From Stenotrophomonas koreensis (GTDB taxonomy: Bacteria > Pseudomonadota > Gammaproteobacteria > Xanthomonadales > Xanthomonadaceae): DNA of 64,000 bases. The translations under genes were made by a program, and so were the position numbers. The DNA lies in the NCBI RefSeq assembly GCF_001431525.1, contig NZ_LDJH01000006.1, positions 310,001-374,000 of the forward strand, given 5' to 3'. This document shows, piece by piece, positions 29,811 through 39,214 of the stretch; the stretch's first letter is position 1; every line of letters starts with the position of its first letter. The notes under the pieces are model-generated. The model saw only the letters and a program-made list of their open reading frames with translations, was not told the DNA's origin and made no database searches.

Positions 29811-30374
29811 TCAGAACTTCATCGGGTCCATGATCGCGTCCAGGTTCAGGTGGTCGCAGAACTCCAGGAAGTCATCGCGCAGCGCGGCGATGTGCGAATC
29901 GGCCGGCACACCGATGGTGATCTGTGCACTGAACATCTCCGCGCCGGTCTGCATGGCGCGATAACGCGTGCTTTGCAGGCTTTCGATGGTGATGCCCTGG
30001 CGGTCGAAAAAATCGGCCAGCTGGAACAGGATGCCCGGCTTGTCGGCGGCAATCACTTCAACGATGTAGGGCAGCAGGTTGGATTGCTGCGGTTTGGCCT
30101 GGGTGCGGTACCAGCTCACACGCATCCCGCTTTCCTCGCGCTCCAGGCGGCCAAGCATGGCCTCCAGCTTGGCCACCGCGTCCCATGAACCGGTTACCAG
30201 TGCGGTGAGCGAGACATCGCGGCCGACGGTAGCCAGGCGGATGTCGGCCAGGTTGCAACCGCTGTCGGAGATGCGTCGGGTCACACTGAGCAGGGGCGAC
30301 TCCGGGTGGGTGGAGTAGGCAGTGATCAGGAGGTGGTTTTCGGCCGGTGAGGGCCGGGTATCGGTGTCAGTCAA
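29811..30374 (-). CDS. gcvR: GcvR-like ACT-domain regulator
   Basis: Two ACT domains are visible: about residues 13-80 (HLLITAYSTHPESPLLSVT) and about 95-170 (YIVEVIAADKPGILFQLADF). This is the build of GcvR, which in E. coli antagonises GcvA and so represses the glycine cleavage operon. TTG 30374 gives a 187-residue product of usual length, beginning TDTDTRPSP. ATG 30440 would add 22 residues of unfamiliar sequence. No gcvA or gcv genes are near. Confidence 0.8.
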   Translation of the reverse strand: MTDTDTRPSPAENHLLITAYSTHPESPLLSVTRRISDSGCNLADIRLATVGRDVSLTALVTGSWDAVAKLEAMLGRLEREESGMRVSWYRTQAKPQQSNLLPYIVEVIAADKPGILFQLADFFDRQGITIESLQSTRYRAMQTGAEMFSAQITIGVPADSHIAALRDDFLEFCDHLNLDAIMDPMKF

Positions 30375-30643
30375 GGCGGTTCCGGCAAGCAGGGGGATCG
30401 GGACGCCGTCATCAGGACGGTGTCCGCCACGAAGGAGCATATTGTCGCTGCTTTAGGGCCGCAAGTAACGTGTCCGGACCGGCGGCGGCCTTCGGCTGGG
30501 GGGGGCAAATTTGGCCTGGATCGACGCCGGTGGGTATCGAGCGCGGCGCGGATCAGGCATGCTTTGCCACGGAGCACGGCCGACAGGCTGGCGCACAGGC
30601 ATGATCCGGCCGCTTGGACGGCTGTTAGCGGGAGAAAGAATCG

Positions 30644-31132
30644 ATGCGTCATTGGGTGGTTGATGGCCGCGCCTGGCAGGCGGCGGCGTTGGCGGGCATG
30701 GTGGTGATGACGGCAACCGGTTGTTTTGGCAAGGGTGCGCGCGGTGATTTCGCGTTGCCGGCCGATCAGCGGCCGCTGGAAATCCCGCCGGCGCTGGTGG
30801 TGGCCGAAGCGGAGGGTTCCACGTCCGGTGCCGCGGTCAGTGCAACGGCCCCGCGCCCCGCGGCCAATGGTTTCACCATTGCCGGTGAGCGTGATGCGGT
30901 GTACCAGCGCGTCGGCCAGGTACTGGAAAGCATTGACGGGCTGCAGATTGCCAGCCGCGCGCAATTGCTCGGCTCCTATGATGTGGCCTACCAGGGCAGC
31001 AACTTCCTGGTGCGGATCGTGTCGGTGGATGCCGGGGCCTATGTCTCGGCGGTGGATCCGCGTGGTTTGCCGGCCACTGGTGAGGCTGCCACGGCAGTAA
31101 TGGCGCAACTGAAGGCCGGCCTGGAAGGCTGA
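30644..31132 (+). CDS. BamC-like lipoprotein
   Basis: A 162-residue lipoprotein with lipobox TATGC (Cys27). After an N-terminal stretch with RPLEIPPAL, typical of BamC-type unstructured regions, comes a single helix-grip-like domain (about 80-160; ERDAVYQRVGQVLES to the end). E. coli BamC has two such domains and about 344 residues, so this is a short form. It stands where dapA/bamC are found in E. coli beside gcvR-bcp. It may assist the outer-membrane BAM complex; that role is inferred. Confidence 0.65.
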   Translation: MRHWVVDGRAWQAAALAGMVVMTATGCFGKGARGDFALPADQRPLEIPPALVVAEAEGSTSGAAVSATAPRPAANGFTIAGERDAVYQRVGQVLESIDGLQIASRAQLLGSYDVAYQGSNFLVRIVSVDAGAYVSAVDPRGLPATGEAATAVMAQLKAGLEG

Positions 31133-31157
31133 GCCGGTTGTGGCCTGATCGCCAATC

Positions 31158-31184
31158 AAAAAGGGCGCCAGTGGCGCCCTTTTT
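31158..31184. terminator. Bidirectional terminator between the BamC-like gene and fdxA
   Basis: A perfect repeat AAAAAGGGCGCC-AGT-GGCGCCCTTTTT serves both convergent genes. Confidence 0.92.
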
Positions 31185-31189
31185 GTGTG

Positions 31190-31513
31190 TCAGCGCTCCA
31201 GATACTGGAGCTTGTCGGGGACGCCGTCCCATTGCCCGGCATCTTCCGGTGGGTCCTTGCGTACGGTCAGTACCGGCCAGCTGCGTGACAGCTCGGCATT
31301 CAGTGCGACAAAGCCTTCCTGGCCCGCCGGGACATCATCTTCAGGGAAAATGGCGCCGACCGGGCATTCCGGCTCGCACAATGTGCAGTCAATGCATTCG
31401 TCCGGATCAATGACCAGAAAGTTCGGGCCTTCATGGAAGCAATCCACCGGGCAGACTTCCACGCAATCGGTATGTTTGCACTTGATGCAGTTTTCGGTAA
31501 CGACAAAAGGCAT
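31190..31513 (-). CDS. fdxA: Seven-iron ferredoxin FdxA
   Basis: The 107-residue product has the FdxA pattern for one 3Fe-4S and one 4Fe-4S cluster: [20 protein letters not shown] and the second set [12 protein letters not shown]. The C-terminal 45 residues are the usual extension of this subgroup. The start MPFVVTENC is the family start. It is a monocistronic gene convergent with the BamC-like gene. Confidence 0.95.
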   Translation of the reverse strand: MPFVVTENCIKCKHTDCVEVCPVDCFHEGPNFLVIDPDECIDCTLCEPECPVGAIFPEDDVPAGQEGFVALNAELSRSWPVLTVRKDPPEDAGQWDGVPDKLQYLER

Positions 31514-31585
31514 GGCAGGTGTCCTGCAGGTCGAGGCGCCGATTGTAGTGCGCGCATCGGAGGTGGCAAGGTGGGGCTGAAACAG

Positions 31586-31608
31586 AAAAACCCCGCGTGG
31601 CGGGGCTT
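31586..31608 (-). terminator. Terminator of tRNA-Glu
   Basis: On the minus strand CCCCGC-CAC-GCGGGG is followed by TTTTT. It sits 17 bases past the tRNA 3' end. Confidence 0.82.
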
Positions 31609-31624
31609 TCTTTAGCGGCGACGC

Positions 31625-31699
31625 TGGTGCTCCCTAGGGGACTCGAACCCCTGTTTTAGCCTTGAGAGGGCCACGTCCTAACCACTAGACGAAGGGAGC
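31625..31699 (-). tRNA. tRNA-Glu (anticodon CUC)
   Basis: 75 nucleotides; acceptor stem GCTCCCT/AGGGAGC, anticodon loop CTCTCAA giving CUC (reads GAG), T-loop TTCGAGT, CCA encoded. The anticodon is CUC rather than the universal UUC, so a second tRNA-Glu must exist elsewhere. Confidence 0.93.
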
Positions 31700-31719
31700 G
31701 CTGTTGGTCGCGTCGTGCG

Positions 31720-33141
31720 ATGAGCGGTAGTATAGGCAGGTCCTGTGTTCAGGGCAATCCTTGTTTTCACATTGGAACCGCCGTCATCAACCCGCAAGTT
31801 ACCCCTCCATTCACACTGCGAGTCATCCCTCGTGATCAGCACACGATCTCGCGCAAGGACATCAGTCCCAATGCGCTGCGCGTGCTGTATCGCCTGCGTG
31901 AGGCCGGGTTTGGTGCCTATCTGGTCGGTGGCGCCGTGCGCGACCTGCTGGTCGCTGGCAATCCCAAAGATTTTGATGTCGCCACCGATGCCACGCCCGA
32001 GCAGATCAAGAACCTGTTCCGCAATTGCCGGCTGATCGGCCGGCGCTTCCGTCTGGCGCACGTTGTGTTTGGCCGCGAGATCATCGAAGTGGCCACCTTC
32101 CGTGCCAATACCGATGACGGTACCGGCGACCGTGAAGTCGAAAATGGCATGCTGGTGCGCGACAACGTCTACGGCAGCATCGAAGACGATGCCATTCGTC
32201 GTGATTTCACCTGCAACGCGCTGTACTACGCGATCGAGGATTTCTCCGTACGCGACTACACCGGTGGTTTTGAGGATGTGCAGGCCGGGATCATGCGTCT
32301 GATCGGCGAGCCTGAACAGCGCTACCGCGAAGACCCGGTGCGCATGCTGCGTGCCGTGCGCCTGGCAGCCAAGCTGGGTTTCACCATCGAGCCGGCAACC
32401 GCTGCGCCGATTCCGCAGTTGGCCCACCTGCTCGGTGATGCCGCCCCGGCGCGGCTGTTCGAGGAGATGCTCAAGCTGTTCCTCTCCGGCCATGCGGTGG
32501 CCAGTTTCGAAGGCTTGGAGCAGCACGGCCTGTTTGCCGAGTTGTTCCCGGAAAGTGCTGCGGCCCTGCGCACCAACCGCAGTGGTGCGTTGCGCCGGGT
32601 GATTGTCGAGGGCCTGGCCAATACCGATACGCGGGTCGCTGCCGGTGAGCCGGTATCGCCGGCCTTCCTGTTTGCGCTGCTGCTGTGGCCTGCGTATTGC
32701 CGGGCAATGGCGCGCTTGCAGAAGCAGGGCATGCCGGCCGAGGAGGCGGTGCGCCTGGCCGCCGATGTGGCCACCGCCGACCAGCTCGAACGGATTGCCC
32801 TGCCGCGCCGCTTCTCCCTGCCGATGCAGGAGATCTGGCTGATGCAGATGCGTTTTGCCAGCCGGCAGAAACGGCGGGTTTTCCGCACCCTGTCGCACCC
32901 GCGTTTCCGTGCCGCCTTTGATTTTCTGCTGTTGCGGCAGGCTGCGTCGGGTGAGCACGGCCAGGATGTGGTGTTCTGGCAGCAGGCACGTGAGCAGAGC
33001 GGTCGCGAGTTGGAGGCTTCCCTGGAGTCTTCGGCCGGCAGTCGCGGTGATCTGCCCGTGACGGCCGAGGGGGCGCGGCGCGCGCCACGCCGTCGCCGTG
33101 GCAGCCCGGCCGGGAGTGCGGATCCGGCCGCGGCCGAATGA
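31720..33141 (+). CDS. pcnB: Poly(A) polymerase I
   Basis: PcnB adds poly(A) tails to RNA 3' ends and so promotes decay. The nucleotidyltransferase core is clear: GFGAYLVGGAVRDLL, the catalytic NPKDFDVATDA and RNCRLIGRRFRLAHV. The basic C-terminus (RRAPRRRRGSP) is usual. The frame has only one standard start, ATG 31720, but its first 25 or so codons overlap the tRNA-Glu promoter and look non-coding. The true start may be a rare codon, ATT 31771 or ATC 31786. E. coli pcnB is known to start with AUU. The stop overlaps the folK start (ATGA). Confidence 0.9.
   Translation: MSGSIGRSCVQGNPCFHIGTAVINPQVTPPFTLRVIPRDQHTISRKDISPNALRVLYRLREAGFGAYLVGGAVRDLLVAGNPKDFDVATDATPEQIKNLFRNCRLIGRRFRLAHVVFGREIIEVATFRANTDDGTGDREVENGMLVRDNVYGSIEDDAIRRDFTCNALYYAIEDFSVRDYTGGFEDVQAGIMRLIGEPEQRYREDPVRMLRAVRLAAKLGFTIEPATAAPIPQLAHLLGDAAPARLFEEMLKLFLSGHAVASFEGLEQHGLFAELFPESAAALRTNRSGALRRVIVEGLANTDTRVAAGEPVSPAFLFALLLWPAYCRAMARLQKQGMPAEEAVRLAADVATADQLERIALPRRFSLPMQEIWLMQMRFASRQKRRVFRTLSHPRFRAAFDFLLLRQAASGEHGQDVVFWQQAREQSGRELEASLESSAGSRGDLPVTAEGARRAPRRRRGSPAGSADPAAAE
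31729..31757 (-). promoter_or_regulatory. Promoter of tRNA-Glu
   Basis: On the minus strand TTGCCC, a 17-base spacer and TATACT. It lies inside the first codons of the only ATG-initiated pcnB frame, which argues against that ATG. Confidence 0.82.
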
Positions 33142-33635
33142 CTGCTGTGGTAGAGGCGTGCATCGGCCTGGGTGCCAATCTGGGCGATGCACAGGCCACG
33201 GTCGGCCAGGCGCTGGCCTGCCTGGCCGCCGATCCGGAGATCTCCCGGCTGCGGGCCTCGCCGCTGTACCGCAGCGCGCCCTGGGGGCGTCAGGACCAGC
33301 CTGACTTCATCAATGCCTGCGCGTGCTTCGTTACCGGGCTGACACCCCTGGCGCTGCTGGAAAAATTGCAGGCGCTGGAGTTGGCGCATGGCCGCCAGCG
33401 GCTTCCCGGGGGGCATTGGGGGCCACGCACCCTGGATCTGGACCTGTTGCTGTACGGCCAGCAGGTCATCGACCTGCCGCAGTTGCAGGTACCCCACCGT
33501 TGGATGCATGCGCGGGCTTTCGTGCTGGTACCGCTGGCCGATATTGCGCCACAGGCCGGGATTGCCGGCCATGGCACGGTTGCGGAGCTGCTGGTCGGCA
33601 TGGATACAAGCCAAGTGGTGCCGATAGGGGGATAA
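33138..33635 (+). CDS. folK: 6-hydroxymethyl-7,8-dihydropterin pyrophosphokinase
   Basis: FolK activates hydroxymethyldihydropterin for FolP. The 165-residue protein has the N-terminal [13 protein letters not shown], the ATP-binding [14 protein letters not shown] and the [16 protein letters not shown] tail motif. It overlaps pcnB by four bases and ends one base into a possible panB start. pcnB-folK-pan order is the same as in E. coli. Confidence 0.95.
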   Translation: MTAVVEACIGLGANLGDAQATVGQALACLAADPEISRLRASPLYRSAPWGRQDQPDFINACACFVTGLTPLALLEKLQALELAHGRQRLPGGHWGPRTLDLDLLLYGQQVIDLPQLQVPHRWMHARAFVLVPLADIAPQAGIAGHGTVAELLVGMDTSQVVPIGG

Positions 33636-33667
33636 TGCTCCCCTTGTTGCCACTGCTTACTCCCCAC

Positions 33668-34483
33668 ATGAGCACATATGCTGATAGCAAGCCGCTGACC
33701 GTTCCGGGTCTGGCGCAGGCGCGCGCTGAAGGGCGCAAGCTGGCCATGCTGACCTGTTACGACGCCGGCTTTGCCCGTACCCTGGATGCCAATGGCGTTG
33801 ACCTGATCCTGATCGGCGATTCGTTGGGCATGGTGGTGCAGGGCCACGATTCCACCTTGCCGGTGACTGTGGCCGACATGGTCTACCACACTTCCTGCGT
33901 GGCACGGGTGCTCCGGCGTGCGCTGCTGGTGGCCGACCTGCCCTTCGGTGCCGATGCCACTGCCGAGCGCGCCCTGGAGGCGTCGCTGCAGCTGCTCAAG
34001 GCCGGCGCGCAGATGGTCAAGCTGGAAGGGGCCGGGTTCAAGCTGGACATCATCCGCTTCCTGGTTGAGCGCGACATTCCGGTGTGTGCGCATCTTGGGT
34101 TGACCCCGCAGTCGGTACTGACCCTGGGGGGCTTTCGCGTTCAGGGGCGTGGCGATGCCGGTCAGCTTGTACTGCAGCAGGCGCGCCAGGTTGCCGAGGC
34201 CGGCGCCAGCCTGCTGGTGCTGGAGTGCATGCCCTCGCCGCTGGGCGCGCAGATCACCGCCGAGTCGCCCATTCCCACCATCGGTATCGGTGCCGGCGGC
34301 CAGTGCGATGGCCAGGTGCTGGTGCTGCACGACATGCTGGGCCTGGACAGCGGCCATCGCCGGCCGAAGTTCGTCAAGGATTTCCTGGCCGAAGGCGGCA
34401 GCGTTGCCGCCGCGGTGCAGGCCTACGTGGCCGCCGTGCGCGATGGTTCCTTCCCCGACGCCGAGCACGCCTACGCCTCATGA
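33668..34483 (+). CDS. panB: 3-methyl-2-oxobutanoate hydroxymethyltransferase
   Basis: PanB forms ketopantoate from alpha-ketoisovalerate and methylenetetrahydrofolate. Signatures are [37 protein letters not shown] and [23 protein letters not shown] 33668 gives the usual 271 residues. ATG 33635 overlaps the folK stop (TAATG) and has a GGGG upstream, so an 11-residue longer form is possible. It overlaps panC by four bases. Confidence 0.95.
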   Translation: MSTYADSKPLTVPGLAQARAEGRKLAMLTCYDAGFARTLDANGVDLILIGDSLGMVVQGHDSTLPVTVADMVYHTSCVARVLRRALLVADLPFGADATAERALEASLQLLKAGAQMVKLEGAGFKLDIIRFLVERDIPVCAHLGLTPQSVLTLGGFRVQGRGDAGQLVLQQARQVAEAGASLLVLECMPSPLGAQITAESPIPTIGIGAGGQCDGQVLVLHDMLGLDSGHRRPKFVKDFLAEGGSVAAAVQAYVAAVRDGSFPDAEHAYAS

Positions 34484-35325
34484 TCGAGACTGTCACCCAA
34501 CTCAAACGGCTGCGCGCGCTGGTGCGCAGCTGGAAGAAGGCCGGGCTCAAGGTCGCCCTGGTGCCCACCATGGGCAACCTGCACGAAGGCCATTTCAGCC
34601 TGGTCCGCCAGGCCCGCCGGCATGCCGACAAGGTCGTGGCCAGTGTCTTTGTCAACCCGACCCAGTTCGGCCCGAACGAGGACTTCGACCGTTACCCGCG
34701 CACGCCCGAGGCCGATGCTGCCGGGCTGGAAGCGGCTGGCTGCGACCTGGCCTGGATGCCCGGCGTCGATGAGATGTACCCGCTTGGCCTGGCGCACACC
34801 ACCACCGTTTCGGTGAACGGCAACGTCGCCGCCGTCCTGGAAGGGGAGCGGCGTCCTGGCCATTTTGATGGGGTGTGCACTGTGGTCAGTCGCCTGTTCA
34901 ACCAGGTGACGCCGGATGTGGCGTTGTTCGGCAAGAAGGATTACCAGCAGCTGGCGGTGATCCGTCAACTGGTGGATGAACTGCAGTTCCCGGTGGACAT
35001 CATTGGTGCCGAGATCGTGCGCGAGCCTGATGGTCTGGCGCGGAGTTCACGCAACCAGTACCTGAATGAAACAGAGCGTGCCGTTGCGCCGCAGCTGCAC
35101 CGGGTGCTGCGTGAGATGCGTGCGGCCTGTGCCGCCGGCCTGCCACGGCAACTGGTGGAGCAATCTGCCACCCAGGCGCTGGCCCAGGCCGGTTTCGTGG
35201 TCGATTACGCCGTGGTCCGCCAGCGTGACCTGGCCGAGCCGGTCGATGGCCAGCCCGGCGAGCGGGTCGCGTTGCTGGCTGCCCGTATCGGCACTACCCG
35301 GCTGATCGACAACATCGAGTTCTGA
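34480..35325 (+). CDS. panC: Pantothenate synthetase
   Basis: PanC joins pantoate and beta-alanine with ATP. The 281-residue product shows [15 protein letters not shown] with the HxGH motif, [16 protein letters not shown], and [13 protein letters not shown] with the KMSKS-like loop later at LARSSRN. The start ATGA overlaps the panB stop. Confidence 0.96.
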   Translation: MIETVTQLKRLRALVRSWKKAGLKVALVPTMGNLHEGHFSLVRQARRHADKVVASVFVNPTQFGPNEDFDRYPRTPEADAAGLEAAGCDLAWMPGVDEMYPLGLAHTTTVSVNGNVAAVLEGERRPGHFDGVCTVVSRLFNQVTPDVALFGKKDYQQLAVIRQLVDELQFPVDIIGAEIVREPDGLARSSRNQYLNETERAVAPQLHRVLREMRAACAAGLPRQLVEQSATQALAQAGFVVDYAVVRQRDLAEPVDGQPGERVALLAARIGTTRLIDNIEF

Positions 35326-35417
35326 ATGCAAGGCAGCAGGCGCTGGCGAGCATCCTCGCCGGCCCTGTTAGACTTGCCCTCTTTAAACAACGATGGCCGC
35401 TGCCTGCGGCACACACC

Positions 35418-35798
35418 ATGCAACTGTCCCTGCTCAAGACCAAGATCCACCGCGCCACCGTGACCCACTCGGAGCTGAACTATGAAGGCTCCATCGCCAT
35501 TGATGACAACCTGCTGCAGGCCACGGGCATCCGTGAGTTCGAGCAGGTGCACATCTGGGACGTGACCAACGGCGCACGCTTTTCCACCTATGCCATCCGC
35601 GCCGAGGCCGGCAGCGGCATCGTTTCGCTCAATGGTGGCGCCGCCCGCCATGTGCAGGTGGGCGACATCATCATCATCGCTGCCTTCGCCAGCATGAGCG
35701 AGGCCGAGGCTGATGCCTTCCAGCCGACGCTGGTGTATGTCGATGGCAATAACCGGATCAGCCATACCAATACCGGAATTCCGGTTCAGAAAGCCTGA
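35418..35798 (+). CDS. panD: Aspartate 1-decarboxylase
   Basis: PanD makes beta-alanine from aspartate for PanC and uses a pyruvoyl group formed by self-cleavage. The 126-residue proenzyme carries [10 protein letters not shown], with cleavage expected between Gly24 and Ser25, and the conserved [14 protein letters not shown]. It is 92 bases behind panC, so it may have its own promoter. A PanM/PanZ maturation factor is not visible nearby. Confidence 0.96.
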   Translation: MQLSLLKTKIHRATVTHSELNYEGSIAIDDNLLQATGIREFEQVHIWDVTNGARFSTYAIRAEAGSGIVSLNGGAARHVQVGDIIIIAAFASMSEAEADAFQPTLVYVDGNNRISHTNTGIPVQKA

Positions 35799-35821
35799 GA
35801 CGCACGCTGCGGGGAGTTGCA

Positions 35822-37336
35822 ATGGCACAAGCCGGGTACAGGGACGCACTGGGTGCACATGCACGCCGTCTGGCGCAATCCAGCATTGAGGATCTAAACC
35901 GCAGACAGCCGGGAAGGGCGCAGCAGCTGGCGCTGCGTATCGGTCCGCTGTACGCCAATTTTGCGCGCCAGAGCTATGACCAGCCGGCGCTGGATGCGCT
36001 GTGGGCATATGGCCAGTCGCTGGAACTGCCGCAGGCGTTCCGCCGGCTGTTTGATGGGGCTCCGGTCAACCTGACCGAAGCCCGGCCTGCCCTGCATACC
36101 GCCTTGCGCAGTGATCTGGGGCGCGGTCCGGTGGCTGCAGCGGCGCGTGCGCAGGTGCTGGCCGCCGAGCAGCGCCTGGCCGCGATCGTGGCCGAGCTGG
36201 AGGCTTCGGGCATCACTGACATCGTCAGCATCGGCATCGGTGGCTCCGACCTGGGGCCGCGCCTGGTCTGCGATGCACTCAAGCCGCTGCAGGGCGCTCG
36301 GTTTGCCGTGCACTTTGTTTCCAATATCGATGGCATGGCCATCGAACGGGTCCTGGCCGGGCTGGACCCGGCGCGTACGGCCGGGATCCTGATTTCCAAG
36401 AGTTTCACCACGCAGGAAACCCTGTTCAACGGCGCGATCCTGCAGCGTTGGTTGGGGGATGCGGGCCGCCTGTACGCAGTCAGCGCCGACGTGCAGCGTC
36501 CACAGCAACAGTTCGGCATTGCTGCAGAGCGCGTGCTGCCGATGTGGGATTGGGTGGGGGGCCGTTACTCGCTCTGGTCCGCCGTTGGCCTGCCGATCGC
36601 CCTGGCCCTGGGCATGGATGCCTGGCGGCAGCTGCATGAGGGTGCGGCGCTGGTCGATGCGCATGTGCTGCAGGCGCCGCTGCAGCAGAACCTGCCGTTC
36701 CTGCACGGCCTGACCGAGATCTGGAACCGCAATGCATGCGGCCATGCCAGCCATGCGGTGATGTGTTACGACGCCCGCCTGGCCCTGCTGCCGGCCTATC
36801 TGCAGCAGCTGGTGATGGAGAGCCTGGGCAAGCAGGTGGGCGTGGATGGCCGGCCCGTCTGCGGCGATACCGTGCCTGTCTGGTGGGGCGGGGCAGGTAC
36901 CGATGTCCAGCACAGCTTCTTCCAGGCCCTGCACCAGGGCACGCAGATGATCTGTGGTGAGTTCATCGGCTGCGTGCGCGGCGATGATCCGCATCCACTC
37001 TCCCACCAGGCCCTGCTGGCCAACCTGCTGGCACAGACCCAGTCGCTGGCCAATGGCCAGCCCAGTGCCGACCTGCAACGGAATTATCCCGGCGGCCGGC
37101 CAACCACCACCGTGCTGCTCGATGCGCTGACGCCGTACTCGCTGGGTGCGTTGATCGCCATGTACGAGCACTCGGTATACGTGCAGTCGCTGGCGTGGGG
37201 AATAAATGCGTTCGACCAGTTTGGTGTCGAGCTGGGCAAGCAGGTGGCCAGTGCGTTGCTGCCGGCCGTGCGTGACCGCTCGGTGACCGTGGACGATCCG
37301 GTGACGGCCGAGCTGCTGGCCCAGCTGCATCGCTGA
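35822..37336 (+). CDS. pgi: Glucose-6-phosphate isomerase
   Basis: Pgi interconverts glucose 6-phosphate and fructose 6-phosphate. The 504-residue product has the signatures [28 protein letters not shown] and the later [20 protein letters not shown] is 7 bases before the ATG. It follows panD after 23 bases, an arrangement that ties a central sugar enzyme to the pantothenate genes. Confidence 0.96.
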   Translation: MAQAGYRDALGAHARRLAQSSIEDLNRRQPGRAQQLALRIGPLYANFARQSYDQPALDALWAYGQSLELPQAFRRLFDGAPVNLTEARPALHTALRSDLGRGPVAAAARAQVLAAEQRLAAIVAELEASGITDIVSIGIGGSDLGPRLVCDALKPLQGARFAVHFVSNIDGMAIERVLAGLDPARTAGILISKSFTTQETLFNGAILQRWLGDAGRLYAVSADVQRPQQQFGIAAERVLPMWDWVGGRYSLWSAVGLPIALALGMDAWRQLHEGAALVDAHVLQAPLQQNLPFLHGLTEIWNRNACGHASHAVMCYDARLALLPAYLQQLVMESLGKQVGVDGRPVCGDTVPVWWGGAGTDVQHSFFQALHQGTQMICGEFIGCVRGDDPHPLSHQALLANLLAQTQSLANGQPSADLQRNYPGGRPTTTVLLDALTPYSLGALIAMYEHSVYVQSLAWGINAFDQFGVELGKQVASALLPAVRDRSVTVDDPVTAELLAQLHR

Positions 37337-37353
37337 GCTGCCACCGGTACGGC

Positions 37354-37917
37354 TCAGCCACGCCCGGGTGGCAGTTCCGGACTGGGGCGCTTGGCCAGCT
37401 TGCGCTGCAACGAACGGCGATGCATGCCCAGCAGGCGTGCGGCGGCGGAGATGTTGCCATTGGTCTCCAGCAGGGCCTGCTGGATGTGCTCCCATTCCAG
37501 GCGGCTGATGGGCGTCATTGTCTCCGGCAGTTCGACGCTGGTTTCGGCCTCGGTACTGCTGTCCTCGCCCAGGCCCAGTGCCCGCAGGATCACCGGCAGG
37601 CTGGCTGGCTTTGGCAGGTAATCATCGGCACCGAGCTTGATGGCTTCCACGGCCGTGGCGATCGAGGCATAGCCGGTGACCAGCAGGATGCGCATGTCCG
37701 GACGCAGCGCCCGCAACGGCTGGATCAGCTCCAGCCCCGAGTCATTGCCCAGTTTCAGATCCAGCAGGACAAACGCCGGCAGCTGGCTCTGCGCCAGTGC
37801 CAGCGCCTGGGTGCGGTCCGTGGCGGTATCGGCGTGGATGCCGCGCCGTGCCAGGCTGCGCTGCAGGGTGCGCAGGTACAGCGGGTCATCGTCGACGAGC
37901 AGGCCATCGATGTTCAT
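37354..37917 (-). CDS. Response regulator, RegA/PrrA/ActR family
   Basis: The 187-residue product has a receiver domain with acidic pocket DDD (9-11) and phosphorylation site Asp53 (LLDLKLGND), then a short Fis-type helix-turn-helix NISAAARLLGMHRRSLQRKL, both typical of RegA/PrrA. In proteobacteria RegA controls redox-dependent genes such as cytochrome oxidases. Its start overlaps the stop of the sensor gene by four bases, so the two are co-translated. Confidence 0.9.
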   Translation of the reverse strand: MNIDGLLVDDDPLYLRTLQRSLARRGIHADTATDRTQALALAQSQLPAFVLLDLKLGNDSGLELIQPLRALRPDMRILLVTGYASIATAVEAIKLGADDYLPKPASLPVILRALGLGEDSSTEAETSVELPETMTPISRLEWEHIQQALLETNGNISAAARLLGMHRRSLQRKLAKRPSPELPPGRG

Positions 37918-39143
37918 TGGGCGTCCTGGTAATTAACCGGCAGGGTGAAACTGACGCTGGAGCCGGGTCCATCGGCGGGGCGCATCCATAACTGTCCCCC
38001 CAGCCGTTCAATGGTCGCATGCGACAGGGCAAGACCGACGCCGAGACCATCGCTCTTGCTGCTGTTGAACAATTTTCCCGGCAGTGCAGCCTGGCGCGGG
38101 TCAAAGCCCGGGCCGTAGTCGCGCACCTGTCCGTGCAGGTGTTGCCCGGCCAACTCCAGCTCCAGGTCGATGCGCTGCCTGCCAGCCTGCTGGCTGGCGT
38201 CGGCGGCATTGTTGAGCAGCACCATCAGCAGGTGGGCCACGGCAGGCTCGACGTGCTGCTGCAGTGGGGCAGTGGGATTGCGGTGCAGGTCAATGGTCGG
38301 GCGGACCAGCTGCCACTGCCAGATGACCTGCTCCAGGGTGATGGTTGCGCGCGCGCTGTGTTGTTGCGCCGGGGCTGCCAGTTCGTGCACCCGTTGCCGG
38401 CATTGGCCCAGGAGCAGTTGCGCGGTGGTGAGGTCTTCGTGCCATTCCTGGTTGGGTGCCTGTTCGGTCAGGTCGTCGATCAGCAGGGTCAATGTGGCCA
38501 GTGGGGTATTGAGCTCGTGCGCGACCGAAGCGGCATGGGTGGCCAGCGCAACGATGCCTTCGTTGCGGGTGAAGCGTTCACGCAGTGCGGCCAGTTCGGC
38601 CTCGCGGGTGCGCAGCGAACTGGCCAGGCGGGTGGCAAACAGCAGCACGACCACGCTGGACAGCAGGAAGTTGATCGCACTTCCCCAGCGTTGCAGTTGC
38701 GTCGGCGACAGGCTGGAGGCCGGCAGCTCGATGCCGGCCAGTGCGCTGGTCAGATACCCCAGTACGGCCGCTGCCGCTACCGCAAGGCTCCATGCCCGCG
38801 GCAAGGCCAATGCGGCCAGCGCAATCAGGATCACGAACAATGACCCGAACGGATTGGCGATGCCGCCACTGAAGCCGACCATCCAGGTCAGGACGGTGAT
38901 GTCGACCAGGATGTGGCCGAAAGCAGTGGCCGGGGTGGGCTCACTGGCGCGTCTGGGCAGGTGCCACTGCACGATGGCATTGAACATCGCCAGTGCGCAC
39001 ACGCCGGCCCATAGTGGCAGCAGTGGCAGCTGCATCTGCAGCACGCTGCTGGCCACCAGGATGGCCACGGCCTGGCCAGCGGTGGCCAGCCAGCGCAGGC
39101 TGCACAGGGTGCGCAAAAACGGGGGGGGCGAGGAGCTCTGCAT
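37914..39143 (-). CDS. Redox sensor histidine kinase, RegB/PrrB-like
   Basis: The 409-residue product has about six N-terminal membrane helices with the quinone-binding signature GGIANPF at 93-99, typical of RegB. The H-box AHELNTPLATL has His209, and Cys248 in GQCRQRV sits where RegB has its redox cysteine. The ATPase domain has NNAADA and DGLGVGLAL. ATG 39143 is chosen; the frame is open to 39269 without a better start. An eight-base C run lies at codons 6-8. Confidence 0.88.
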   Translation of the reverse strand: MQSSSPPPFLRTLCSLRWLATAGQAVAILVASSVLQMQLPLLPLWAGVCALAMFNAIVQWHLPRRASEPTPATAFGHILVDITVLTWMVGFSGGIANPFGSLFVILIALAALALPRAWSLAVAAAAVLGYLTSALAGIELPASSLSPTQLQRWGSAINFLLSSVVVLLFATRLASSLRTREAELAALRERFTRNEGIVALATHAASVAHELNTPLATLTLLIDDLTEQAPNQEWHEDLTTAQLLLGQCRQRVHELAAPAQQHSARATITLEQVIWQWQLVRPTIDLHRNPTAPLQQHVEPAVAHLLMVLLNNAADASQQAGRQRIDLELELAGQHLHGQVRDYGPGFDPRQAALPGKLFNSSKSDGLGVGLALSHATIERLGGQLWMRPADGPGSSVSFTLPVNYQDAQ

Positions 39144-39202
39144 ACTGTGGACGCTGGACAACGCGAGGATTGAAACAAGCCGCCAGTATGGCGTGGGCGG
39201 GT

Positions 39203-39208
39203 TAGAAT
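39203..39208 (+). promoter_or_regulatory. Possible -10 element of ispG
   Basis: TAGAAT ends six bases before the ATG and no Shine-Dalgarno is present, so the ispG mRNA may be leaderless. No clear -35 box was found. Confidence 0.4.
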
Positions 39209-39214
39209 AGGGCC

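Noticed and set aside
30498..30505. Eight-base G run as a second phase-variable tract
   Set aside because: It lies in non-coding DNA between the GcvR-like and BamC-like genes, outside any recognised promoter, so no effect can be argued.
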